A stretch of 64,000 nucleotides of DNA from Pagrus major. Taxonomy: Eukaryota; Chordata; Actinopteri; Spariformes; Sparidae. Within the stretch, counting starts at the first letter, position 1; each line of letters starts with the position of its first letter. The notes under the pieces were generated by a model that was not told the origin of the DNA, did not search any database, and saw nothing but the letters and a program-made list of their open reading frames with translations. The stretch covers positions 243,501-307,500 of the forward strand of contig NC_133216.1 of assembly GCF_040436345.1 (NCBI RefSeq), given 5' to 3'. Shown piece after piece: positions 1 through 10,937 of this stretch. Both the position numbers and the translations under genes were made by a program.

Positions 1-1080
1 ATCCTTTACATATTTTTCAGTATTGTTTGAATTTCATGTTGACCAGTGACTAGTGTTGCACCAAAATGAAGATTTGAAAAACCTTGAAAAAGGCAAGAGG
101 AAGATCAAAAAATTTGTTTTAAGAAAGAGTAACTGGTTGAAATAAACCATTACCAAATCTCAGTATCATTTATAAAATATCTGTTCTCTCTTCTTTGGAA
201 GAAAGTACACTTAAAATGGCTCTGAGCACTCGTGAAAAGAAAGGAACAGGTGGGGGCTAGAAGAGTTTTTTTTTTTTTTTTTTGCAATAGTGGATTATTG
301 ACGTTAGAAAAAAATTCAAAACCAGATATTGAAAAGTTACATAAAATTAAGCTTCCTATTCTAGCCAAAAATCATGGCATTTCAAGTCATACAGTGGAAG
401 TTATGGACAAAAAAACTAGTGAAAATGTATCTGTTCATTGTTGCAGCTCTAAACAACTGTTCATCCTTTTCTCCGCCTGTGTCAGTTAGTTCGCAAAAGC
501 AAACGCAATGGCAAGGTAAAGTTAGTAGCTGGTCTGGCTGAATACTACAGTAAATGCAGCTGGCAGACGCCGGCGGCCATGCTTTTGGCATCATAGTTAG
601 CTAACATTTCAATTGACAACATGCCGGCGTATTCTGTGCCTTTTGCGGAGTGAGTAAACTCAGAGGCATGGTGGTAAATAAAACTAATGCTACTCAGCTT
701 CAGTTTGATACTTGCCGTCTACCGTCGTCCTTCCTCGAGCCTCGACGTTAGCTGCTGTCCGCACAAAGTTCTGTCGGGCGAGCAGGAAGTCTGGAACCGC
801 AACCGCGGCGCGTTGGTTGTTGATCTTGCTCAAGTGTCACGTCGAAACAGCTGATCAACCCAAGCGGGAACCGCGCTTTTTTTTTTTTTTTTTAACTTTA
901 TTCACAGAAATGTCCAGAACAATACTGTTGTGCCAGGGAAGAAAAAAAAAATGCTTTATTGAAAGCATTTAATTGCAGCTCACTTAGTGCTGATGCTGCA
1001 TCAGTTCAAGTCCAACTCTTTATTATTCACCCTCTCAAGCTTTCCCCTTTCCCTGTGTCTCTTTAGATGTCCTTTCAAAA
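1..1080. other. Non-genic stretch with poly-T tracts
   Basis: No OR or recognisable transposase/RT coding similarity is visible. The stretch contains T-rich homopolymers near 268-284 and 877-894 and a more GC-rich part at about 600-870. Short open frames here are broken by low complexity and have no recognisable domain. The missing 5' half of the OR fragment at 1538 is not found here. Confidence 0.4.
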
Positions 1081-1537
1081 TAAATATAATTTATTAATAT
1101 AATGTTACCATCTAGAAATGAGAGTAATTGTATTTATTTTCAATGAAAATATTAGTCAAATAACAAAGAAATTATAGTAAAATTACAAATTTTTACTATT
1201 AATTCCTCAGTAATTTTAAATTATTTTTTCCTCTTTTTTAGGGTTTTAAAGTTGAATTTTACAGTTTATTCCCTTAAATAACAGACAAATATTTGTGAAT
1301 TTACGATACATTTGTGAATGTATTTTAACAATAAATATATGTATTTCTAATGGGTTTTTTTTGTAAAAGAACAGAAATATAGTGTATTTTCACAGTTACA
1401 GTTATTTAATGTTATTTTACATTTGACATGTAAAAACACAGTCTATTTTTGTAAATTAAATGGTATTTTAAAAATACAGAAAAAATCTGTAAAATAGACA
1501 GTAAAATTCTGTTATATTACAATTTTTTTTTACAGTG
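1081..1537. mobile_element. AT-rich DNA-transposon-like sequence ending at an OR
   Basis: This AT-rich block is full of short inverted or repeated words such as ACAGTAAAATTCTGT and ends in TTTTTTTTTACAGTG. That terminus resembles those of non-autonomous DNA elements common in fish genomes. It abuts the OR reading frame exactly where OR similarity starts at 1538. A matching left terminus (CACTGTAAAA) was not found upstream, so the element may be truncated or its left end may lie outside the window. Confidence 0.4.
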
Positions 1538-2085
1538 TACAATATACCACACGTATGACATATAACAAGATTGCCCTGCTTATTGCTTTAACATGGTTAT
1601 ATCCTTTGCTTGCATGCATTGTGATAATATATTTGAATTCCCAGTCACAGCTGTGTGGGAACATCATTCTTAAAGTTTACTGTGATAGCCACTCTGTTGT
1701 CAAGCTGGCTTGTTCAGATGCCCATGCAGTTAATATATATGGACTCCTCGTATCTTTCGGCACAATCTTTGGTACTTTAATTTTTATTATTTACACATAC
1801 ATTAAGATTTTTCTAGTGTGTTTTTCTGGCTCTAAACAAACAAGACAGAAAGCTGTCAGTACCTGCACACCTCACCTTGCTTCCCTCTTTAACTTTTCTT
1901 TTGGTTGCTACTTTGAGTCATTACAGAGCAGGTTTGATATGAAAAGTTTACCCAATATGTTGCGAATTTTTCTATCATTATATTTTCTTACATGCCAGCC
2001 ACTTTTTAACCCTGTAATGTATGGCCTGAAATTGTCCAAAATCAGTGTCATAAGTAAAAATCTCATATCAAATTTCAGCTTTTGA
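1538..2085 (+). pseudogene. Odorant receptor, 3' half only
   Basis: OR similarity begins abruptly at the codons for LQYNTRMT (end of TM3/ICL2; here V-Q-Y-T-T-R-M-T) and runs open to a stop at 2083-2085. It covers TM4, the ECL2 cysteines (LCGN, VYC, LACSD), TM5, CFSGSKQTRQKAVSTCTPHL, TM6 and TM7 with LFNPVMYGLK. TM1-TM3 are missing and the upstream DNA is transposon-like, so this is a 5'-truncated receptor. The remaining frame has no stop or frameshift, which suggests a fairly recent loss. An AATAAA lies at about 2177. A spliced N-terminal exon outside the window is possible but unlikely for this single-exon family. Confidence 0.8.
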
Positions 2086-3732
2086 TATGTTTTTTCACAG
2101 ACGTATTTATTAGCATTGTGTAATCAGACTTTTGAAGTATTCTATTGTAGAGTTGTGCATTTTGTTCTATTTTGACAAATAAATTAAATTAATCCAAGTA
2201 TTTGACCTGTTTTGCTTGTAGAGGCACAATCAATCACAATACTATCAATAAATCTGTACAACACATTTATTAATGGGAGCATGCACCATGTTGGGTCAGA
2301 CTGAGACATAAGCTGACAGTGGAACTGAAGGGTTAGGGTTGGGATGCAATGTTCTGAAACTGCATTGCAGAACATTGCATTGTAACGAGATGAGTAATGT
2401 TGCTCACTTCACCTGTTAGTCCTGTTGTGGCTGATGGGTGTATATTATTTCTATGTGGCACCAAAATCAGATGTTACAGTAGTCGTTCCACTTTCAGCAG
2501 CAGCAGTATTAACAGCAGTCGGCTGTGTATCTGTGGCTCCAGCTGTGTGACGGGAAAATGTTCAGAAATCTCTCTCACAGAGTCCATCACCTCAAAGTTA
2601 CACTTTATTTTCAATGAATTGATGCTGGAGTTACAACAGTCAAACGCCCTCGGCCTTCATGCTCAAAATAACAAACTACATTGCATCAGAGGTCTTTTCA
2701 ATCTCTCTACACCTCCTGTTGTTGTTGAAACCCCTTTAACAGGAAAACAAGCAGAAACCTCAGAGCCATCATCACACACATGCGTAGGTTCTCAGTGGTG
2801 AGCCTGGAATTATATTCTGGTTTAATGAAGTTCATAGTGAAGAAAGCTGACTTTATTTTCTGTGCTCTTAATGTGGATTTGAGTGGGCTTGTTTGCTCAA
2901 AGTGCCGAGTATTCTGCATTTGTTGTTCACTTTTCTCTTTTTAGAGCACACCATGTGAAATATATCTGGTCTGACTCAGTTATTGTCTCTTGTCTGTGTA
3001 ACTCACTCACTGACTCGAGCAGCCACTGCTTTTCTGAATGCACAGATTTGATTGGCTGATTAGCATCACGTGATATGATGTACAACACATGCAACTGGTC
3101 TGTGAGCCGCTAAACCGGTGCTGTAAAGGCTAGAAAAGCTGCACCAATTGAAAAGAAGAACTTCGTCACAATTGAATAATTCTAAAAAAATTTATCGGTT
3201 ATAGGTCCAGATAGGACGGCGTCTGAGTCCGGACCGAGCCCGCAGTTGACCCATTAGTGACCCCTGCCTCGGCTCAGAAAACCCTCAGCTATCAGCCAAA
3301 GGCAGTGTACTTCTTGCAGCTTGTGTGTGTGTGGTGTTCAGTGGATGATGCACTGAGGGAATACACTCAGTGACGTAATTAAGATTTGTAATTTTTCATT
3401 TAATTTGCTTTAAACGTCAGCCTGTCTGCAGCCAGCTGATCCCAACGTCACTCATATTTCAGGCTAAAGCATATTAATATGGAACGGTGAACAGTTTCAC
3501 TTGAACGAACCGTTCAAAGGCACATAAGCTTTAACATTATGAAGTGAGTCACCTGTCAAGGTGCGTTTTCAGGAGCCTGATGAAGTTTGCTGTGGTCAGT
3601 CCAGCATCCTCTATTTTGATGGCAGAGACTTCGCATTTAGAGATTATTTTGTTTGTGTACAGTTATTATACAAACATATATAATATCATATTGTATATAT
3701 GATATTATATATGTATATTATATATATCAATA
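2086..3732. other. Intergenic, DNA-transposon-like debris
   Basis: No gene is recognised. At about 3480-3530 there is GAACGGTGAACAGTTTCACTTGAACGAACCG-type sequence reminiscent of hAT-like elements. An AT dinucleotide-rich tract lies at 3665-3735. The 134-codon open frame at 2397-2801 has no recognisable domain and a serine-rich, repeat-driven composition. Confidence 0.35.
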
Positions 3733-4129
3733 TATTAGAGTTGTCAATCGATTAAAATATTTAATTGCGATTAATCACATGATTGTCCATAGTTAACTCG
3801 CGATTCATCGCAAATTAATCGGACGTTTTTTATCTGTTCCAAATAAACCTTAAAGGGATATTTTTCAAGTTTTTAATACTCTCATCAACATGGGAATGAA
3901 CAAATGTGCTTCATGGAAATGTATGTTTACTATTATTGCAAAATCCAAAACAGCAGATACTGTCCAGTATATTCTCCAGAATAACCTCAAAGGTAGAAAT
4001 CTTTTATTTTTGTTTGCAAATTAAGCACTCATAACTCGCCAAATATATTAAACTGTGGTTTGTAGATTGCTGTAGTGTAGAAGTGGTTCATTGTTGTTTT
4101 TTTTAGCCCTAAATACTTTACATGCTATT

Positions 4130-4700
4130 TCAATTCTCAGGTCACTAACACCATAACCTTGGCTATTACTCCCCAAGAGGTGCTGAAGCCACCTCATTAC
4201 CATCCTAACAGGATAGCTTGCATGAGAGTAATAAGCATAACACCTACTAACAGGTAGGATTGTAAGTCACAGGTATAGCCTCTCACTTGTGCATCAGCAT
4301 CAGCAACATAGCACTCCCTCACATAACTTATTGAACCAACTGGCTATCACCGCTACTTCAGTAAAATGAGTAGACAAAACCCCAGTGTGACAGGAGCCAG
4401 AGCTACTCACGAGCCAGACGACCCAGCCCTGCAGGATGCGGTCACTGGTCTTCTTTGCCTCTCCATAGAAGAGAGAGGCCACCTAAATAGCTATAACATT
4501 AGAACCTGTGATGAGAAATTACAGGAGCTAATAAGCTAGGTTAATGACCCAGCTGGAAAGCTGCAACGCACCATACCAGAGGTGCTTGGTCAAATAGCAC
4601 TACTTTACCAGTGCAAAGCCCAGCTGCAAGCCGCAGCAAACCAAGAACGACTTGTCCAGCTGCAGAACAGCTACCACACTGTGCAGGTGACAACTGCCCC
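4130..4700 (+). pseudogene. Repeat-borne gag-like coding segment, copy 1
   Basis: From the ATG at 4366 the frame reads MSRQNPSVTGARA and continues through an ALQDAVTGL stretch and a helical, Glu/Gln/Lys-rich region (ALLYQCKAQLQAAANQERL) to about 4690, with a TAG stop near 4537. A second diverged copy lies on the minus strand at 33.87-34.50 kb. The two share both the protein (MSSQNP, PALQDAVTGL, GQIxLLYQCKA) and about 230 bp of leader. I do not recognise the family. Its position close to tRNA-Met primer-binding-like sites in both places makes a retroelement gag-like protein the best guess. Confidence 0.45.
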
Positions 4701-4709
4701 ATTTTCATG

Positions 4710-4984
4710 ATTTGATTATTAAATTTGATTAATTTAATTTTAATAATAACTATAAATAATTATTCATTTCTAATAACCACACCTGCCCTACCATTAATAC
4801 CAACAATGGTGCCCCGTGTGAGGCGTATTTAGTGTCTGGGCAGATACTAGAAATTAGCGTGTATTTTAATGCTTGTAAGCTACATCGTTTGTCAGTTTGT
4901 GATGATTGAACTTTGTTTATGTGGAGAAAACCATCTGGCAGCTTTGAAGCTGAACTTGTTATTCAAAAGACCCTTTTCTTTCGG
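4710..4984 (+). mobile_element. LTR-retroelement fragment with tRNA-Met-type PBS
   Basis: An AT-rich stretch ends in CCAACAA and is followed at 4807-4823 by TGGTGCCCCGTGTGAGG. That is a perfect complement to the 3' end (including CCA) of elongator tRNA-Met, the usual arrangement of an LTR 3' end plus primer-binding site. The following leader is cut at about 4985 by a LINE 3' fragment. A similar AT-rich end plus PBS, with one mismatch, occurs on the minus strand at 35.62 kb. No pol domain is seen nearby. Confidence 0.5.
4807..4823 (+). promoter_or_regulatory. Primer-binding site, tRNA-Met type
   Basis: Seventeen bases match the complement of the elongator tRNA-Met 3' terminus exactly. This is inferred from known tRNA-Met sequence, not from a search. 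Confidence 0.5.
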
Positions 4985-5945
4985 ACTTCAACTACTGCAC
5001 AGAGACCTGTCATCTCCAGAAGTTCTCGGATGACTCAGAAATAGTTGGATGTATCAGTGAAGGTGCTGAGGATGAGTACAGGACTACTGTGGACAACTTT
5101 GTCACATGGTGTGAGCAGAACCATCTACAGCTCAATGTGACAAAGACCAAGGAACTGGTTGGGAACCTGAGGAGGACCAAGGTGCCGTTGACCCCTGTTT
5201 CCTTCCAGGGGATCAGTGTGGACATTGTGGAGGATTATAAGTATCTGGGAGTCCATATTGATAATAAACTGGACTGGGTTAAGAACACAGATGCCCTCTA
5301 CATGAAGGGACAGAGTCATCTCTATTTTCTGAGATGATTGAGGTCATTCAACATCTGCCGGACTATGCTCAGGATGTTTTATGAGTCTGTGGTGGTCAGT
5401 GCTATACTCCATGCCGTTGTGTGCTGGGGCAGCAGGCTGAGGGTAGCGGACGCAAAAAGGTTGAATAGACTGATCCGCAAGGCCAGTGATGTTGTGGGAG
5501 TGGAGCTGGACTCTCTGACGGTGGTGTCAGAGCGGAGGATGCTGTACAAGTCACATGTCATCTTGGACAATGGCTCTCATCCACTCCATGACGTGGTGGT
5601 CAGCCACAGGAGAACATTCAGCACTAGACTGATCCACCAAGATGCACCACAGAGCGCCACAGGAAATCATTCCTGCCTGTGGCCATCAAACTGTTTAATT
5701 CCTCACTCTGAGTGTGGCATTATTGCTATGTATGTATGTACATTTCTTGTATTTTTGTTTTGTTTTTGTTGATATTGGTATTGATATTATTATTATTAGT
5801 AGTAGGAGTAGTAGTAGTAGTAGTAGTAGTATTACTACTACTATTACTATTATTATTATTTCTGCATATTCTGAACTTTGAATGGGAGCAGCTGTAACAC
5901 AAACAATTTCCCCTTGGGATAATAAAGTATTTCTTATTCTGATTC
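4985..5945 (+). mobile_element. LINE (L2/CR1-like) 3' fragment with RT C-terminus
   Basis: The segment reads as the 3' third of a non-LTR retrotransposon ORF2: FSDDSEIVGCISEG (the RT catalytic FADD-like box), DYKYLGVHIDNKLDW, then LRSFNICRTMLRMFYESVV and VVCWGSRL. One in-frame TGA at 5335-5337 stands where CGA (Arg) is expected, and the extreme C-terminus has frameshifted. The 3' UTR contains a TAT/TAG trinucleotide tract (5785-5860) and ends in AATAAAGTATTTC followed by TTCTGATTCTGATT, the usual fish LINE tail. It is 5'-truncated and dead. Confidence 0.8.
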
Positions 5946-6734
5946 TGATTATCCATTTCTGTGTAACAGAGTTAAAAATGTACCTTTATTATTTATTATA
6001 TTTAAATTGTATTTGGTTTGTGAATTTTATCTTATTTAAATAGTTTTATTTTCCTTTACCTGTGAGAGGGCATTTTTCTGCACTTTGCTTTCTTTTTGTT
6101 CCTCCTGAGCCCCCGTAGTCCTCCAGGCTTCTGTAGCCCCTCCCTTCTTCCCCTCACAGTAATGTTTACAATGGCTGAGGGTGAGTTCGTCCGGGAAATC
6201 CCGCCAACATATTTTTGTCGTTTGCCGTGTAAATGTGGGTTTAACCTATTGAATGTGTGAAGAAAAATATGCACAGAGAATGTAAAAATGTTTTTATCAG
6301 TTGTTTTCACTAGTTTTTACGTTCAGAACAAGTTTTTACAAACTATTTTATGTTACAGATATCGGCGCCACTCGGCTGCCTCGTTTAGAGCTACATACAG
6401 AGACTGTGGTTCTGTGTGTGTGTGTGTGTGTGTGTGTGTAACGAGTGTCATTCTGTATGTTTAGGCGTGAGACAAAAAGACGGATGATGACATTTTTTAT
6501 CTGAACTGTCTCCCGCAGGTTTGGGTCAAATAAACGCTGTAAACACTGCAGAATCCTTCTCCTCCTTCTTGTGCCCACCCTCTATGGTTACATCTGCTCA
6601 AGGCGGTTTGTTTCTGCTGCCGTCCACAACGTGACTGCTGCATCGCTCTCTGATATCTCAAACTACGGGCAGGCTGAAGGTCATAACGTGTGTGTGTTAA
6701 TCATGCGTCAAAAAAATGAACACCGTTAACGCCG

Positions 6735-7256
6735 TTCAAAACCTCAGTTCTGGCCCGATTGATCCGTTCCTTCACCTTTGATGTGTGTTTGGATCATTGT
6801 CCTGTTGGAACACCCAACCGCACCCAAGACCCAATCTGCTGCTGATGATTTCAGGTTTTCCTGAAGAATTTGGAGATGATCCTCCTTCTTCATTACTCCA
6901 TTTACTTTCTTTAGAGCAGCAGATCCACTGGCAGCAGAACCGACCCACAGCAGAACACTACCAGCACCATGCTTGGGCCATGCTACAGAACAAATCTGAT
7001 TCACACAACTTTCTACAATCAGAAAAATTATCATTCAAGTTGCTGTATGTATATTTATGATCCAGCAGATTTGGTCTCATGTTCAGAAGACCTATAATAA
7101 ATTAAATTATTGAATCAAACTTCATGAATGTTTTTGTGACAAAGTAGTTTGTGTTTCACTCATTGATCACAGAAACATAAGAGCTGTAGGAATCAACTGA
7201 AGGCTGACATGATGAATATTTTCTTTATGAGTGGACGGAAACTTTTGACCACAGCT
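6735..7256 (-). mobile_element. Tc1-like element, 5'/internal deletion copy
   Basis: Read on the minus strand, the segment has a terminal repeat (GGTCAAAAGTTTCCGTCCACTC, then a CATGTCAGCC/GAGCTCTTATG-type subterminal part) and transposase relics equivalent to GAVGCSN and VLGAVG. It matches the complete Tc1-like copies at 38.7-41.7 and 44.4-47.4 kb. Most of the transposase N-terminus is missing and what remains contains stops. Confidence 0.65.
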
Positions 7257-7565
7257 GTTTATAACATATAGGTTATGACAGAAGGCACAGCAGTTGCAGG
7301 TGTGCTGACCACGGTGTTGCTGCTGCAGCGTACACTCACCTGTGGCCGTGCATACCAGATGTGTTGGCTATGATGTCATAATGTTGGAATGACATTCAGC
7401 TAGTCAGACATTTCCTTAATGTGAAAAACAATTTTAAAAAATAAAGACTTTTCACAAGTCACAAATCTCAAGTATAAATCTGTTTTTAAAATGATAACAC
7501 AATGCATGGTTAAAATAATACAAGGGGCCATTAACATTAAAGAAAATAGGCAAATCTGTACGCTA

Positions 7566-8495
7566 CTAACAGCCTACATTTGTAATGAGACTTTTACATA
7601 TGACACAGATTTTAGACAGTTTGAGCCCATACATTACAGGGTTGAAGAGTGGAGGACATGTAAGAAAGTATAAAGATAAAAATATTCTCAACATATTGGG
7701 AACACTGTTCATATCAAACCTGCTCTGTAATATTTCAAAACAAGCCCCAAAACAGAAGTTGAGCAGAGAAGCGAGGTGAGGTGTGCAGGTACTGACGGCT
7801 TTCTGTCTCGTCTGTTTAGAGCCGGAGAAACAAACTTTAAGGATCCTCATGTACGTGTAAAAGATTACAGTTAGAGGACCAAAGACAACGAAGGTACTAA
7901 TAATGAGTCCATAGATGTTATTCAGTGTGGTGTCATAGCAGGCCAGTTTCACAACAGAGTGATAGTCACAGTACACTTTTTTCATAATGTTCCCACACAG
8001 TTGTGAAGGAATCATTAAAGGCATTGTAAAAAAATTCACAAGAAATATGAGTAACCACGTTGTAGCAATAAAGATTGCAACTTTGTTGTATGACATACGA
8101 GTGTTATATTGTAGAGGATAACAGATAGCAAGATATCTGTCATAAGACATGACGGCTAAGTTTAAAAGTTCTATACTTCCATAAGAATACACACAGAAAA
8201 TCTGCAGGAAACAAAGAGAAGTAGAAACAGTGTGAATGTCAGAGAGAATCTGAGTCAGAAGGAACGGAAACAACCCTGAACTACCATACAGTTCATTTAC
8301 AAACAGGCTGCACAGGAACATGTACATAGGTTCATGTAAGCTTCTGTTCATACAGATAACCACAATGAGCAGCAGGTTGGAACAAATGATTAAAATGTAT
8401 AGAGACAAAACAATCATGAAATATAAGTATTTCAACAGCCCGGTGTCAAAGTAGGCACTAAGTGTGAAAAATGAAACCTGTGTTGAGTTCATCAT
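7566..8495 (-). CDS. Odorant receptor, intact, 309 aa
   Basis: This is a class A GPCR of the teleost OR family. It should sit in the cilia of olfactory sensory neurons, bind water-borne odorants and couple to a Golf-type G protein. It has an N-glycosylation site (NST, residues 3-5), seven hydrophobic segments, RSLHEPMYMFLC after TM1 (about 51-62), MSYDRYLAIC at the end of TM3 (about 116-125), three ECL2 cysteines, CFSGSKQTRQKAVSTCTPHL in ICL3/TM6 and LFNPVMYGLK in TM7. Length is normal for the family. The start is the first of two adjacent ATGs; the preceding GAACCA-GGAGGATC context is shared with the ORs at 11.2 and 15.5 kb. It is convergent with none of its neighbours and stands alone on this strand. 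Closest in-window relatives are the ORs at 11.2 and 15.5 kb. Confidence 0.95.
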   Translation of the reverse strand: MMNSTQVSFFTLSAYFDTGLLKYLYFMIVLSLYILIICSNLLLIVVICMNRSLHEPMYMFLCSLFVNELYGSSGLFPFLLTQILSDIHTVSTSLCFLQIFCVYSYGSIELLNLAVMSYDRYLAICYPLQYNTRMSYNKVAIFIATTWLLIFLVNFFTMPLMIPSQLCGNIMKKVYCDYHSVVKLACYDTTLNNIYGLIISTFVVFGPLTVIFYTYMRILKVCFSGSKQTRQKAVSTCTPHLASLLNFCFGACFEILQSRFDMNSVPNMLRIFLSLYFLTCPPLFNPVMYGLKLSKICVICKSLITNVGC

Positions 8496-9296
8496 GATCC
8501 TCCATCTGGTTCACAATAACACAAAGTAATAATTTTGTCACATATTAAACTGGTAGTTATATTGTTTGTTTATTTGTGCTCTATGTTTTAGCTGCACTTT
8601 GTGCAAAACAAGTAGAGGTCAACACAATAGCACGAAACAGATTCATCACAATGGATATCATTTTGTTAAACAACCCCAAACAGAAAATTTACTTTGCAAA
8701 GTCTGTTCACTGCTGAGGTTCAAAAGGACAAAACTAAGTTTGAAACCTTGTGTGAATTAGAGTGTTCACCAGTTGTCCGGCTGCAGTCGTACTGTGAGTC
8801 CCTCCAAACTGAGCTGAAACTCTGCTTTAAAACTTTTGAATGCAGAGGACACCCACAGCAGCAGTGTGACCTCATCATAAAAGGTTGAGGTTATTGATAC
8901 TCATGTTTAATTTATGTTTGTAAAAATCAAACTTTGTAGAACGCCTGCTTTTATTTTTAATATAAGGAAATGGGAACGGTTTCCTCCTAAATGATAAACT
9001 ATTTTTAATCAATAATGTCCCCTTTGCACAGTTCCACACAATGTCACAAGAGAGATGAGTTTTAGAGTAACTAACAAACCATTACATTGTCTTGAAAAAG
9101 GAGATGGAGCATGTGCTACATTTGTTAGACAATTTTCATGGTAATGATTTAACACTGATTATTACTTTGTTATTACACTGACTTCTAAGTTATGTATGAT
9201 GCTTTTGCTGCATGTTGTGCAACACAAGTGCAGCTTTACACCAGTTAACTGTTTACAAATCCATAACAAAATGTAATATGAGTAACAAAGAGGCTA
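8496..9296. other. Intergenic between two ORs
   Basis: No coding similarity is recognised. Two similar words, TTTTGCTGCATGTTGTGCAA (about 9207) and TTAGCTGCACTTTGTGCAAA (about 8589), precede or follow the flanking ORs and may be remnants of a shared upstream region. Confidence 0.35.
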
Positions 9297-9494
9297 ATGA
9301 TTAACTCTACACAGGTTTCATATTTGGCACTGGTTGCCTACTTCAACACTGAGCATTTTAAAAATGTATATTTCACGGTTGTCTTGTGTTTATATTGTTT
9401 AATCTTCTGTTCCAACCTTCTGCTCATTGTGGTTATCGGTATGAACAGAAGCTTACATGAACCTATGTACAGTCTGTGCAGTCTGTTTGTAATC
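9297..9494 (+). pseudogene. Odorant receptor, 5' fragment (TM1-TM2)
   Basis: The frame starts MINSTQVSYLALVAYFN and is clearly OR through TM1, GMNRSLHEPMY and SLCSLFV. Two codons of the usual LHEPMYMFLCSLF box are missing (MYSLCSLF). After about 9494 similarity is lost and the frame ends at 9525. The rest of the receptor (TM2 end to TM7) is absent downstream, where a tRNA-like SINE lies at 9.6 kb. It is a 3'-truncated pseudogene, close in sequence to the OR at 15.5 kb. Confidence 0.8.
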
Positions 9495-9605
9495 CTTTTT
9501 TTTGTTTATTCTCTTGACAGGCTATAAAAATACTGTTAAAAGGCATTTCTAAAGAACGTCTTTTCAGTGTCCAGAACATCAGCAATTGGTGGCATTCATT
9601 AATTC

Positions 9606-9800
9606 GTGGCAGCACGGTGCCACAGTGATTAGCACTGTTGCCTCACAGCAATAAAGTCCTGGATTCAAATTCCAATGTGGCAGGGAATTTCTGTGCAGAG
9701 TTTTGAATGTTCTCCCCATGGGTTTGCATGGGTTTCCTCCTGATACACTGGTTTCCCCCACCATCAAAACATGAATGTTAGACTGAGTCTGCAGAAAACC
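9606..9800 (+). repeat. tRNA-derived SINE-like repeat
   Basis: The head GGCAGCACGGTGCCACAGTGATTAGCACTG resembles an A box, and CCTGGATTCAAATTCC resembles a degenerate B box. GTTTTGAATGTTCTCCCCATGGGTTTGCATGGGTTTCCTCC follows. This is the common fish 'GGCGGCACGGTGG' repeat. It is decayed and not a functional tRNA. Confidence 0.6.
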
Positions 9801-10929
9801 AGTTTCACTGTGCTGTACATTGTGTAGATCTCTGTATTTTGAACATCACCTGGAAATCATTCCACATGCTAAGTATCAAGCAGTTGCTGGAATTGGTCCT
9901 GCCATATAACAGAAAGCGCTTGGCTACTCCCTGGCTCCCTGCACTTACAGGGATGCGGTGCTCCGGCTGCGACGCAGCAGAGGCAAGACGATCTTTGGCC
10001 ATGGCCAGAGAATTGGCCATGTTTTTCGATTGCAATCAAGTGGAAGAAGAGCATCCATGGCATCCAGGCAACAGGCTTTTCTGTCAAATCTCAGACAGAC
10101 AGCCCTTCTGTAAGCAAGTCACACACTATGGCAGGAAGCAACACGACAGCATTAACATTCACACAGTTGTTGGGGCTCATGGCAGCAGCCCACCTGTTGG
10201 TTCCAATGCCCATTAAGGAGGCTCAGAAACTCCTGAAACCTTGTGACCTGCCGGTGTCAAGCAACAAGGCCGTGGCTGCCTCATATCCGCTATGCGGGGG
10301 TGTGAGGACAAGTTCAAAGCTGTACGCAGCTTTTATTTTTTATTATTTTTATAAATTCTAAAACTACTGCTACTATTTTTGTACTTTCTATAATCATACA
10401 CGTATTATAACATATGTATTATATAATAGTATTGCATCACATTTTAGTAGTATTTATACAACTAATACTGCTATACATTATTATACTATAGCCACCTCTG
10501 CGTAGTGTATACAGTATGAGTATGCAGTGTATATGTGGTCAAGCCAGTTCTACTCCCACACTTCTGGTAAGAAAACTTTGAGTCACATCCAGCAAATTCA
10601 GTTAACAAAAATGAGAAAATGAAAAAAAAAATTGAAAATACAGGATTGATGATGACTGAAAATACATACTGCTTTCCACTATCTTCAGCCAGACAAGCAT
10701 GTACAGCATGTACAATATGTACAGTATGTATAACTTCTGGCATGTGTGTGAAATGTTGTTCCACGACATAGTTCCCACGTAAAATAAATAATATATATGA
10801 CGTCTACAGTCATCACTTTGAAATATTCCCTTTGGTGCAAATTTGTTTTTTCTGACCTCTCTTCTGAAAAAAAGTAACTGTGTTTTCGAACTCTTGTTGC
10901 TGACAGCAGCCTGACATCATGACTGCAGC
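9801..10929. other. Intergenic, no recognised gene
   Basis: A 125-codon open frame (9839-10216) has no domain I can name and lacks a convincing context. 10320-10470 is AT-rich, with interspersed TATTATA words. Nothing else is supported. Confidence 0.35.
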
Positions 10930-10937
10930 TATAAAAA
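10930..10937 (+). promoter_or_regulatory. Candidate TATA box for the OR at 11.2 kb
   Basis: TATAAAAA lies about 280 bp upstream of the preferred OR start codon, in a context (TGCAGC-TATAAAAAG) comparable to other ORs in this cluster. The distance leaves room for a 5' UTR intron. Inference only. Confidence 0.35.

Larger units (their letters stand above)
3733..6734. mobile_element. hAT-like element, disrupted by nested insertions
   Basis: The left end (about 3733-3830) carries GTCAATCGATTAAAATATTTAATTGCGATTAATC and the right part (about 6690-6734) carries TTAATCATGCGTCAAAAAAATGAACACCGTTAACG. This paired signature is typical of a widespread fish hAT-like repeat. The interior is interrupted by an LTR-retroelement fragment (about 4100-4980) and a LINE 3' end (about 4985-5945). 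The right terminus is cut by a Tc1-like fragment. A (GT)n tract is at 6413-6440. No transposase frame is readable, so it is non-autonomous or dead. Family assignment is from memory of the termini. Confidence 0.45.

Noticed and set aside
9839-10216. 125-codon plus-strand frame with several Cys/His
   Set aside because: Cys/His spacing fits no zinc-finger pattern, and overlapping frames on the other strand are equally long.
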